Source: Branchiostoma floridae (lineage: Eukaryota > Chordata > Leptocardii > Amphioxiformes > Branchiostomatidae). Taken from it: a stretch of 64,000 bases of DNA. The stretch is from assembly GCF_000003815.2 (NCBI RefSeq), contig NC_049983.1, positions 17,000,907 through 17,064,906 on the forward strand, read 5' to 3'. Within the stretch, counting starts at the first letter, position 1. Each line of letters begins with the position of its first letter. The notes beneath the pieces were generated by a model. The model was given only the letters and a program-made list of their open reading frames with translations. It did not search any database and had not been told where the DNA came from. Made by a program: the position numbers and the translations under genes. Below are positions 22,266 through 33,106 of the stretch, in pieces.

Positions 22266-23684
22266 TTATTTATGCGTGTCGGTGCGTTGTTTTGATTTAG
22301 TCTTTTTTGTTGCAGAATTATTGTGTTTTCTTTTTCTAGCAGCATGCCTTTCCACGTGACGCTTTAGATTATACAATCTTGTTGCAGAGTAATCACATAG
22401 CTCACATTTGTATGGTCTTATACCAGTGTGTTTAAACTTGTGCTGTTTCAAATCGGACATTTCTGCCGCAGCGAAATCACAGACGTCGCACTTGTACGGC
22501 TTCTCGCCAGTGTGTGTGACCATGTGCCTCTTCAGGTGGGACATACGCGTGGCGGAGTGAGCACAGATGCCACACTTGTAAGGTTTCTCTCCGGTGTGCT
22601 TGTACATGTGCTGTCTTAAAGCTGACTTTATCGCTGTAGAGTAGTCGCAAACGTGACACTTGAATGGTCTCTCGCCAGTGTGTTTTACCATGTGTAGCTT
22701 TAAATGGGGCATCTGCGAAGCGGAATAATCGCACAGCCCGCACTTGTAAGCCTTCTCCCCGGTGTGGGTAGTCATGTGGAGTTTCAGACTCGACTTCACT
22801 GCGGCGGAGTAATCACATTGATCACACTTGAATGGTTTCTCGCCAGTGTGTTTCGACATGTGTAACTTTAAGTGAGACATTTGCGTGGCAGAATAATCGC
22901 ACTTGTTACACTTGTATGGTTTGCTTCCCGTGTGCTTTAACATGTGCCTTTTTAGGTTGCACTGCTCTGCGGCGGAATAGTCGCAAATTTTACATTTGTA
23001 CGGTTTCTCACCGGTATGTATGGCCATGTGTTGCTTCAAATGTTGCTTTTGAATGGTGGAGTAGTCGCATATCTTACACTTGTACGGCTTCTCCCCAGTA
23101 TGGTTGGCCATGTGAAATTTGAGATTCTTTTTGCTCACTGACGAAAAGTCGCACTCCGTGCATTTGTGAGGCCGGTGGTTGCTGTGTTTGGCCATGATGT
23201 GGCTCTCTAGGTTACACTTCTTTGCAGCGGAATAGTCACAAATGGCGCACTGATACGGTTTCTCGCCGCCGTGAATCGTCCTCACGTGACTGAGAAGGAC
23301 GTACTTGTCTGCCGTCGCGTACCCGCAGTGTCCGCACACGTACGGTCTCACACCGGAGTGTTTGGCCATGACGTGCCTTTTCAGACACTGCGACTGCACT
23401 GCGGTGTACTCACAGTGTTGGCACCGATGGGGTCTCTCGCCGGTGTGTATCCTGAGGTGCTTGGTCATAGCGGACTTCATGTCCGTTTGGTAGCCACACT
23501 GCGGACACTTGTGTCTCTTACCTCGTGCAGCGAGATCTTTGCGTTTCTTTGCCTTTGGAGCAGCACGTTTACCTTCCCGACGTTGTTGTATGCTTTCAAG
23601 CTTGACGTCCTGTTGTTTTGTCTCTCCATCTTCAGTTTCCGATTTGTGTTCCTCTTGATTTTCATCTATGGCTGCATCTATCAG
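22266..23684 (-). CDS. C2H2 zinc-finger protein, last exon with 14 fingers
   Basis: A single large exon opens after a good acceptor (ttttttctgttattag, ending at 23685) in phase 0; upstream exons were not identified. It encodes an acidic Gln/Glu-rich stretch and a basic segment (KAKKRK, a candidate nuclear localisation signal). Fourteen consecutive C2H2 fingers follow, with TGEKP-type linkers and a recurrent CDYSA core in the finger loops. The C-terminus is basic (KRKHNN...KKTKSKQ) and ends THK-stop. The AAATAAAT at the stop codon contains an overlapping AATAAA. Such poly-fingers normally bind DNA in the nucleus; no KRAB, BTB or SCAN domain is visible in this exon. No one-to-one orthologue is recognised; lineage-specific expansion of such genes is common. 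Confidence 0.88.
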   Translation of the reverse strand: MIDAAIDENQEEHKSETEDGETKQQDVKLESIQQRREGKRAAPKAKKRKDLAARGKRHKCPQCGYQTDMKSAMTKHLRIHTGERPHRCQHCEYTAVQSQCLKRHVMAKHSGVRPYVCGHCGYATADKYVLLSHVRTIHGGEKPYQCAICDYSAAKKCNLESHIMAKHSNHRPHKCTECDFSSVSKKNLKFHMANHTGEKPYKCKICDYSTIQKQHLKQHMAIHTGEKPYKCKICDYSAAEQCNLKRHMLKHTGSKPYKCNKCDYSATQMSHLKLHMSKHTGEKPFKCDQCDYSAAVKSSLKLHMTTHTGEKAYKCGLCDYSASQMPHLKLHMVKHTGERPFKCHVCDYSTAIKSALRQHMYKHTGEKPYKCGICAHSATRMSHLKRHMVTHTGEKPYKCDVCDFAAAEMSDLKQHKFKHTGIRPYKCELCDYSATRLYNLKRHVERHAARKRKHNNSATKKTKSKQRTDTHK

Positions 23685-23699
23685 CTAATAACAGAAAAA

Positions 23700-24323
23700 A
23701 AAACATTGTAACTTTGTTCGATTTTTTCCTAAAACAGTAAAACGTTGCCTGCTGATATGATTACATCAATGAGGTCACAGCTTTTCTTAGTGAACATGGA
23801 CTTCTTTTGCTCATGTTTACACCATCAATAATGTTAAGACATAACACTTTGGGAAATAACACACATAAAAAGGGGGGAATCTACTAAAAATACAGTTGAT
23901 GTGATACGTAAGTAACGGAGGTGACTACACTTTGATAGGAAATACATGTAACCTTGGCCCTGGGAACAAGAAAAAAGTCTATCACGAAACTGAGTGGTAG
24001 CTCGACTCGTCATGCCGACCCCCCACCATATGTGTGGGAACATGGTTGCCTCGGTAACGGCGGTATTTCTTTGTTTACAGTAATTGAATTTAGGTTGCTT
24101 AGAAACTAAGACTTTGTATACAACTAGATGACCATCAGATCAAAGTTCCGAACTGGAATGAACATAATCAACTTATGGGAAAGGTCGCCTGTTTATGCTA
24201 TTCAGATCCCGCTAAATAAACGTTTTGAACGCTGGAAGGCTTGTTGCAACAACCAGTGCAGCACGATATAGTACTGTACGTCGATGAAGGTTTAACGTTA
24301 GACATCCAGGTAATAAGATAAGC
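23700..24323. other. Intron or 5' flank of the zinc-finger gene
   Basis: No further zinc-finger exon is recognised upstream on the minus strand. Confidence 0.4.
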
Positions 24324-24452
24324 CAAATAGCAATTATTCAAGCAACTGGATATGATTTCATACACAGTCAGACGTTTCAGATAACACCAATTACCTTTCG
24401 TCGGTGACACTGAAGTTTAATCATATCCAGTTGCTAGAGTAATTGCTATTTG
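24324..24452. mobile_element. 129-bp MITE
   Basis: Inverted ends caaatagcaattattcaagc (24324) and the mirrored ttgctagagtaattgctattt (to 24452). A related sequence is at 22080-22192. Confidence 0.6.
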
Positions 24453-26205
24453 ACAAAGCATACTTTGTTTCGATAGAACGTAGTGTGCTCTTTTATGTGT
24501 ATCTCGGTTGAAAAGACGATCGTTACGTTTACGAGCGATCGCGATGACGCAGTGGTAGGCAAAAAGCAGCTGTTTTTTTTTAATTTTGGAAAAAATTGAC
24601 CTGCTAATTTGAATATCAATTTTAATCCAATCTACTGACGTTCTGGTAGGCACCAGCCGTCGAATACCCCGGATGTAAACAACAACAACGATCGCTCATA
24701 TTACTATCTCTGTTTCACAATGGTGTCTCCCATAAAAACAATTTCTGTGTCCCTATAACTACTTATAAATCAATTGTCTCAGTGAGAACACGTGATCTCT
24801 AGACATTAGCATGGGGATGATGTAATAACCAGTCCCAGACTCATTTTCCTGTTTGTGTAACTGAATGCCCATATTTGGAAAGCGGCTAATTGGTTCACCG
24901 TAGTCTGATCAAACTTTCTAACTGCAATATTGCAACTCATACAATTTTCCCACAAGGCTCAGGCCTGGAAAAATTTGATAACACTCTTTCACACAAAGGC
25001 CAAATTGTGAAGCGAGCGCGACTAGCTTGGACGCCAGACCGGCCGAGCTACTCGAGTATAGCCCCCCGGCCGGGGAAGCCACACACCCCGCTGAGTCGAT
25101 ACCAAACGTGGCAAACATTAAACAATATATCTATACTCTCCCAGGATCTATTTTAGTCAGGGGTGGCTGTGGTGCAGTTTCGAACTCCTTGGCGGCATGT
25201 TGGCTCTAGAGCCGAAGAGCTGGCCTGTATAGCCTATAGGCATCCAGACTTGATTGAAGACCTTCCAGACACCACCTCTCAATATCGTGACCAGACTGTT
25301 TACATGTATCTGGGTCCTTGGGCGCTAGAGCCAAGGTGTGTGTTGGCTTATACTGCCAACATACTAGTAGTCTTTGGAAACAGTCTGGCTTCCAGGCCAG
25401 CCCAGGCAGACAGTTTGAACGGTGAATGCAGACAAGTTAACGAATTCGAACTTATCCTCTCACCCTCCCTCCTTACAAAATGATACATGTCGGCTGCTGT
25501 AGAATAGCACTATGCGTTGTAACGCCGAGAAAACCTATTGCCTCACCTCTTGGTCGCGATCTTCACAACATGATTTCTCAGACATTGTTCCAGATCTTTG
25601 TGAAATTGACTTCTTAGTGTAAAAGCTGTAGACGCAAGCACCGGCCGTCGGAATCTGAAGAACCAAACACTGGAGGCGTCAAAAGGTCATATAGGTCAAG
25701 GGTCATCATTTGAAGCTTCCGATGCTCCAAATAATAACGCCGTAGGACAAGAGACATTTTAACCCAGTATTCGGGAATATGCCATTGCATGGTGAGAGCT
25801 GAGATATATCCAACTTTGCTAATGGAGTCGAGTCTCTTGAGATGTATTCACCACAATATCCTGTCGTGCTGATTCTAATACATTGCGGATATTGCTGGAA
25901 TCTGCTGTACTAAAGGAAAGAAAGGGGAATAACAAATTTTAATTTTAAAAGTAAGACATATTGTCTTTTCCTGACCTTTCGCTTCCCCTACACCTATGGT
26001 TCAACTTCATAACTATTAAAAACCATCATCTCTTACGTATGGTTGCACAAATATATGTTTCGGACAGTTAGCATGTCACAATATTAACATACTCGTACAG
26101 ATCATACTTCGCCCCTGATGGGGTTATCAGTGGGTAGTGGTGTAGATGGAATCTTAACAGCAATACCGATTAAACTCTACAGATACCAACCACAGCTAGT
26201 ATTGT
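24453..26205. other. Gene-free, repeat-derived intergenic DNA
   Basis: 24500-24680 resembles 6290-6490. 25020-25400 has short inverted motifs around ggctctagagcc and ccagactgtttacatg but no clear element borders. No exon is seen. Confidence 0.4.
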
Positions 26206-26790
26206 ATCAGTTTCTTTTCTAATAGTCGGACCTTGTGAAGTTCGTACGATGTAAAAAAATACATACAGACGAATCGGATTTCACCTCCATGTGAAAATAC
26301 AAACCATTTTACGTAGAATCTCATGGTCTACATCATAACGACAATCACCGGTAAGTCCCGATCGCTGTTGTATTACTGTTATGAGACATTCTTGAATGAC
26401 ATTCTTGACGACAAACGCGATGCAAAAACACGCCGACTTCACCACGACAGTCAGACAAAACTACATAACGCGAATTAAAGATAACGTTACCCACTCTGTA
26501 ACGACAATGCCACGCTCGTTTGAAAGTAACTGCAGGGCGTGAAAAAATACAGACAGATCGGATATCACCTCAGTGTTAAAAGAGGAACTCTTTTACGTCT
26601 AATCTCAGTCAGGGTCCATATCGTAACCTCAATAATCGGAAGGTCCCGACCACTAGTGTTGTACAATTCCGTGTTTAGTCGGACCTTGTGATTTGTACGT
26701 CATAAAAAATACAGACAGATCCGGATAACTAGTACTGTTAGTTATTACCTGACTATGTGAAAAGAGGAACCATTTTACGTCACTTGCAAA
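26206..26790 (+). repeat. Diverged tandem repeats of about 200-250 bp
   Basis: Blocks tcggaccttgtgaagttcgtacg, aatacagacagatcggat and accattttacgt recur about three times in the same order, for example near 26226, 26540 and 26690. Confidence 0.6.
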
Positions 26791-28260
26791 ATTACATAAT
26801 GCTGTCGGGATGTAGGGGTCGTCTGGCATGCTGAGTCATGTTCAAACACCGACTTCTCAGAATTGGTTGGTAATTGATCCGACGGCTGATGGAGCTTACA
26901 GTGAGCCAATCTCCAAGTTAATGAACCGGTTGGGTCATTTTGCTAGTGTGGTCTTTTCTGGCCGTCTCTACGTCAATCTACCTATTGTGGTGCACGCGGT
27001 CTTGCAATTGGGGTTCGCACCTCTCGCTTTATAGATGTCAGCAGAGAGTTGTGATGTTGCGGCACTTCCTCTGTTTCTCAGAATCTGAACTGTTTTACTT
27101 TGGGACTGCTATATGATAGTTGAGACCACTTGTTTAGCGGAAAACTTAAGATTAGCTCGAAAACTAGTGACTTCATCGTCTGAGAATCTGACAGCATATG
27201 AAGAAATGAACCATTCTGTAAACAGGGAAATGAAATGTCACAATTGAAATGTCGCAGCTGGTGAACCTTATTTAACTTAACCCGCGCTGTTTGGCACAGT
27301 TCATACATACTGTTGTGCGAGTGTTGCATGGAAAGGTAAGAGACTTGAAGCTAATATTTGTTTTTATACTGAAACTTTGAAATGTTAGGGTAATGAGGCT
27401 GAAAGCAACAAGCTAGAGTTCAAGGGAGGAGAAGGTTAGGCGTCAAGAAGGACAGGACATTACAATGATGCATATTGACACGGACCTTGATGGTTAAACA
27501 TGTGTGTATCTCCCGAAAACAAATAACTACATCTGCTCTCACCTACTCCGGGGCGCGTGATCTGATGTAAAAACACTTGTTCAGCTAAAAACTTGACATG
27601 ATTTAAAAGACAGCTTCAGAAAGACCACCTTGTCAGGTCCGTGAGATGTGGGTCCCAATGCCTACTGCCTGTCAGCTGGAGGTACCTTTTTAGCCATCCT
27701 GGCCACCATCGTGACGTCACAACCTTTTATAGAGCCACGGCCACACCGACGGGACAAATAGCTTTAGACGTCGAAAATTCGTAGTTGCGATAATGTCGTA
27801 GTTACAATTCACTATTGATCAAAATAGAAGTTACGATTTACTTCGTAATCGCGATGACATTAAGGATATTTTGATTGAACCTTCCTATTAAAATGACTTC
27901 GTTTATTGATGGAATGAATTTAATGTTTTCCACTTGTTCATGTGCTGATGATGCAATAAAATGGTAAACGCATTATTGGCGGTGATTTCCTTGAGTGTGA
28001 AGAACGATACTCTCGTGACCTCAGGGGTGTACGGAGGAGTTATTATCAGCTCGTGTGGCTGTGTGTCTACCTGTCCTCGAGTTTGCAGCTATTCCCATGT
28101 TCCATAGATTGGCACGTTTCGCTTCCCAGTGACAGGAAGTGACTAGCAAAGGTCAGATTTCCGGAGTGACAGGACGTTAAGTTGTTCAACCTGACACATA
28201 TTCTACGTCCTGGGGTCAATACATTGATGAAAGAGGATGCTAATTCCCATGAATAACATT
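26791..28260. other. Intergenic DNA
   Basis: No convincing gene on either strand. A small transcript cannot be excluded. Confidence 0.35.
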
Positions 28261-28269
28261 AAAGGCAAC

Positions 28270-28960
28270 AAAGAAATATCAGTTCTATCATTTAAGTAGA
28301 ATTCTGTATTTAAATTTTACACACAGTCTCAGATACCAAACATTTTGCACTGATATGCTTTGTATTCGTTCGGAAGCTCAACATTATACCTCTAGAGCTC
28401 AAAATCAACACACGAATAAGACGGAATATTTTGCATGGTACACTTGCAATGTGGCTTTAGAATTTAAAAAGAAACACATGTGTAGAGATTGTAGAGACAT
28501 CGTTATATTTCTTTTCACTTGTTACTAATTCTTAGACTTGTACGTAAACTTTAACAGCGACAAACAAATATCAGTTCTATGCTAAGTAGAATTCCGCATT
28601 ATATCATACTTAAATCACAGATCGTGTTCTAACGAAAAAATGCACTAAAATGCTTCTTCGTTCGTAGTATAGCACGAACATTTTGTGGGGGTTTAGGGCC
28701 AGAGCAGAAACAGTTTCCAGTACAGTAGACTATATATCCGTCACTCTATTCAGTTCACGTTATTTTCAGCCTGTCTGTTCTGCAACACATTCCTGATGAG
28801 GGTCGTTATATTTCTTTTCACTTGTTGCAATTTCACAGCATTGAATCTTACATAAATAACAAGTCGTGTGCTACTAAAACTTTAGCTTTTTCGTTCGTAG
28901 GCTTTACATTTTATGGGAGTTTAGGGCCTGAGTAGAAACAACTTCCGGTACAGCAGACTA
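28270..28960. repeat. Tandem duplication 3' of the RING-Rab gene, including a copy of its terminal exon end
   Basis: 28680-28805 (tttagggcc ... cgtcactctattcagtt ... ctgtctgttctgcaacacattcctgatgaggg) repeats 28912-29028 with a spacing of about 230 bp. The block atatcagttctat...agtagaattc also occurs twice (about 28278 and 28568). The upstream copy carries the last coding codons and stop region of the neighbouring gene but then diverges. Confidence 0.75.
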
Positions 28961-28977
28961 CATATCCGTCACCCTAT

Positions 28978-31694
28978 TCAGTTGACGTTATTTTCCGGCT
29001 GTCTGTTCTGCAACACATTCCTGATGAGGGTCTGGAAAGCGAAGTCCAGCACGGAGCGATCCTGACAGTCCGTCTCCAGGTACGGGATACCCTTACTGTC
29101 GCACCACGCCTGCGCCTCTCCGGGCTGAACCTGACATGGACAGGGTTAAAAGATTTCATGAACAAAAAAAATGTGACGTAGCATTTCCTATAATTCACGA
29201 AAATAAAAACGATAAATATAAGTGATAGACACAATGCAATTGTCAAGATGGCTTCAACAAAACAAAGGGGTAGATAGCGTATACTCATAATGGAGCAAAC
29301 AATTCTTTACACCTATGAAAGAAGACACTACTTGAAGCATTATGAATTTTTTTGTACACGGGGTAACACCATTGCGATGATGCTATTTTGGCTAAATTGG
29401 CCGTGGTAGAAAGTGATTATAGATGTATACAAAGCTATAACGTGACATACGAAAATACAAAAAAGGAAAGGTCTGTTATTGTAGAATTATGAATTTGTCC
29501 GAGCTTTTTTAATCACTTTTTACAAATCACGGATAAGGTAACATTTACCTCGTGTGTGTCATCAGAGCTTCTGAACTTGATGTTTCCAATGACGATGAAT
29601 GGCACATCTGTTGTCTCTTGGGTGTCCAAAACCCCTTCATGAGCCTCGGTCTCCATCGTAACATTAGGACCGGCTCTGTCGTCGGTTGCTGTCGTTTCAG
29701 AAGTATCCAGATCTGTGACATCTGTGTCCCTTTTGGCATCTTTACCTGCAGCGTTTCTGTTCGGGTGACTTTGGTCCTCTTCCAAATCGCTAACGCTCGT
29801 CTTGACGAAGTCCACAAACTCGTCAAGAGCTGATGACACCTTCTTGGACGTCTTCTCAGCCGTTGTCTTCAAATCATCGAGGATTTCGTTGAATGGAGAG
29901 GTATCGTCCTTCCCGGTTTCTTTGTTGATATTGTGATCGGCGTCTAAGAACATTTTGTCGGCGTTACTAGCGGCTGTGATGGTAAGAAAGTCGTCTCTCC
30001 ACCATTTGACTTTCTCGAAGGATTCTGGGTGCGATGCGTCATAGACGAGAACCACCGCGTCAGCCTGTCTGAAGTATCGCGAGATGACGGACCGAAATCT
30101 CGCGTCGCCAGAGGTGTCCCATAGCTGCATGCAAAAGAAGGAGACACAAATTCTTAATTTTTTACATTTGAAATGTGTACAAAACATCCATTAATTGACC
30201 ATCCAACCAATCAATCAATCCATCAATCAATCAACCAACAAATAAATCAAACCCACCTGAAGGTTGATTTTTCTCCCATCAACCTCCACCACTTTCCGAC
30301 AGAAGTCGATGGACAGGGTAGAGTCGGGGTCACCGTCCGCTAGGCCGGTGTACTTTCCCATGACGTAAGTCTTGCCACTTCTGCAAGGTCAATATGAAGG
30401 TCAGATGTCAAAAGGCGGTGTTAAAAGAATGTGATTTACCATTATTCCGTAAAATCATTTCCTTGTAAAACGTGGGGAAATATACTAGTAATTAAACATA
30501 TGTATAAGGTGGTTGACAAACAGTTAAACAACGTACGTCAATGAACCTGCTTCTCAGAGATCTACTCACCCTCTGTCTCCAAGTAGTAAGATTCTCACAT
30601 CGTTCGGCGTCTGGGGAAGTATACATGACAACAATATTAATCCTTATGATCTCTAAAATATTAACGTTAAGTCACCTTTTCAGTCAAAACAAATCTTGGT
30701 ACATCGTGAAATGGGATTTGGGTTGGAAGTGACAAGACAAACAGATAATCATATTTTTTTCTTGTTAACAGGCATGGCTGTTTATAACGTAAAAAATAAA
30801 AAATGAATGAAAAATAATGAGTAAAAAATAAATCGACGAATCATTCGATATTGAACTGAACAGTGCGACTTATGAAAACCCTAGCCCCTAACCTTAAACC
30901 AAGGAGGTTAAAAAAGACCTTGTTTAACCTCCTTGCTTAAACAGACAATTTGCAGGCCATTTAATACGCTTAAGAAACATGTCCAGACAACAGTACTGTA
31001 TTTGATATAACAACCAAACCTTGGCCTGTTGCTGATGCTGAGACCCGGGCTCACTTTCCTTCAAATCGTTCTCCTTGAAGATTTTCTCCACCGCCTCCTT
31101 ACCTGCCTGGAGACCATCGGTGACCCGTTTCCCCACGGTGTCGTCCAGATCCTGCAAAAGTTCGGACGTACTCTCCGACGCCTGTTCTCGCCACTTCACC
31201 AGGGTCTTCTGCAGTTCGTGTTTCTTTCGCTTAATGGTGTCGCTGATCGGTGTCGGTCCGTGAGGACACTGCCCTGAGGCCACGCACAGGCTACAGACGA
31301 CCCTGTCGCAGTCTTTGCAGAAGAATGCGCCTCGTCCACCGAAATGGTCAGAACAGACAGTGAAGGCTTGCTCGTCGGTTCCAACCGGATCACCGATCGG
31401 GTTTCCCGAGTCCGTCGGGAGGATCCACAGGTTGTCGGGGAGGTTCACTACACCTCCCGGGGGCAGCGCGGAGGCATCGCCGCAGGTCGGGCAGATTATG
31501 GCGGCCTTACCGTCCGCGTAAGTCTCCAGACAGCTCTCACAGAAGTTATCGGAACAGCGCAGGCTCTTGGACAGCGTCAACACTTTGTGGCAGATGCCGC
31601 ACCTGTTGAGTACGTTGCGTGCCGTGCGGTTGGTGTTTGGGGCGTGCTCCAAAGAGGTGAAGACGGCGTGTCCTGTGCTCTCGTATGCCCCCAT
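28978..31694 (-). CDS. RING / B-box / Rab-like GTPase fusion protein (copy A)
   Basis: Five minus-strand exons with matching phase: 31694-31020, 30610-30570, 30380-30257, 30124-29549 and 29130-28978; predicted length 522 aa. Residues 32-71 form a RING (CGIC ... RCSDNFCESC ... CPTC) with Asp where His is usual. Residues 114-145 form a B-box (CSDH ... CKDC ... CSLC ... CPH). Residues about 152-212 are a likely coiled coil. From residue 226 comes a Rab-type GTPase: P-loop GDRGSGKT, switch-I STLSIDF, switch-II WDTSGDARF (Rab WDTAGQERF), and AVVLVYDASHPESF. An acidic insert of about 110 residues follows, then VIGNIKF where NKxD is expected, and a final helix without cysteines. The start MGAYES fits N-myristoylation. 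By family it should be a ubiquitin ligase with a regulatory GTPase; activity is inferred. The donor AAG|gtttgg of exon 1 is weak, but exon 2 has no Met and copy B uses the same boundary. Confidence 0.8.
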
Positions 31695-31699
31695 CGTCT

Positions 31700-33106
31700 C
31701 GTGAACGTTTCACGTATCTGTAAAACCTTCAACTGCCTGCCCAAAAGATTGATAGACCACGGATAGAACACGTTCGGTCAGGGCAACCACGCCTATTTAG
31801 TCATCACATATTATTACGCACATGTCCTACGAGGTCACTCCAATTGGCTTCGGAAATGTTTACGTCAAGCTGGAAATATGCAAGAAAACACGTGGTAATG
31901 CTAGCCTCAGGCTTCTTTGTGGGGTGGAAACGTCATGCTGTGGTGATTTCGACCCGAATTCCCGATGTTTATAATAGTAATTCATCTGTTGTATTATTTG
32001 CAGCCAGTATGTACCCAATTTTGAGTAATGATGCTGATTTTACGTGCTCGACACACCTCCTCGAACTTTATATACTTATAAGATCACATTCAAAATGTTT
32101 TATATGCCTCTTAAGACATTGGGTGTACCTGGAATCTTGGCTCACTTTTCGCTGAGTTGGTATCCAAAGGAAGCTTCCCGTACTGCTGTTGACTCAGAAA
32201 AATCAGGGCTTGCGAATAAAATTGGACTTTACGTCAACTTTTCTAATGATTTTTCTCTCCGTTGTAATCATCCGTCATGTATGAAAGTATTCAAAACACG
32301 TACACGCACAGGTACGCTCTCACTGATCATTGACCCCTCACGAACTAACACCCGGTTGAACCACCACTCCTGTATACATGTGATAGTGCCTGAAGTGGGA
32401 TGAAACACAATATATCATTCTACGACTAGCTACCTCAATTAACAACTAAGCTAAAGCCCCTGTCACTCATAGCCGACAGCGGTTGGGATCTAGTAGTGCG
32501 CAAGGTCGTTTGGGGTTGGGAGTTAGTCAGCAAGGTTGCCTAACTGTCTTTTTAAAGTAGCCTGCGCAAGCCAACCATGAATTTGAAAAAAAATCTTTCA
32601 AAGTTAGCATCTGCTTGGATGCAATCAGGAGAGCCAACTTGAGCTAAAATGGGATATATTCCATGCTTCTCACAACCCAGCGCCGACATTGGTTGGAGAG
32701 AGGTCATGAGTTAGGTCGTGGGAAAGTCCTGAATGTGTGTGGGCTTTAGGCTTTAGCCTTAGGATAAATCGCACGGCAAATATATAAAGCACATATACAT
32801 GTACTGTGGCATACGTGTACACGCAGTATGTAGTACATGCATCTATGTATGTATGTTTAAACTTTACATTACAATCTCTGTATTATCGTATGTTGTAAGC
32901 CCGGTAAGGGTGGGGTACATAGAAATCGTGAAACATAACAGTCACTGTATAGTTGTAGAAAGAATACTAATCTTTATTGCCATTTCACTTCGGTCGATGT
33001 TTCCGGTATTAGAGCAGGTAAATAAAGAAAACCACCCCTGTCCCTTCTGCTGAATGGTATATCCACCCTTTTAGGCATTCAAAGATACATGTACTAGAAT
33101 CCTTAT
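31700..33106. other. Intergenic region between the two RING-Rab genes
   Basis: 1.4 kb containing the presumed promoter of copy A and the 3' flank of copy B. No additional exon is seen. The part at about 32450-32740 is GC-richer and has repeat-like short motifs. Confidence 0.45.
32973..32978 (-). terminator. Polyadenylation signal of RING-Rab copy B
   Basis: tttatt on the plus strand is AATAAA on the minus strand, about 130 bp after the TAG stop. Confidence 0.5.
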
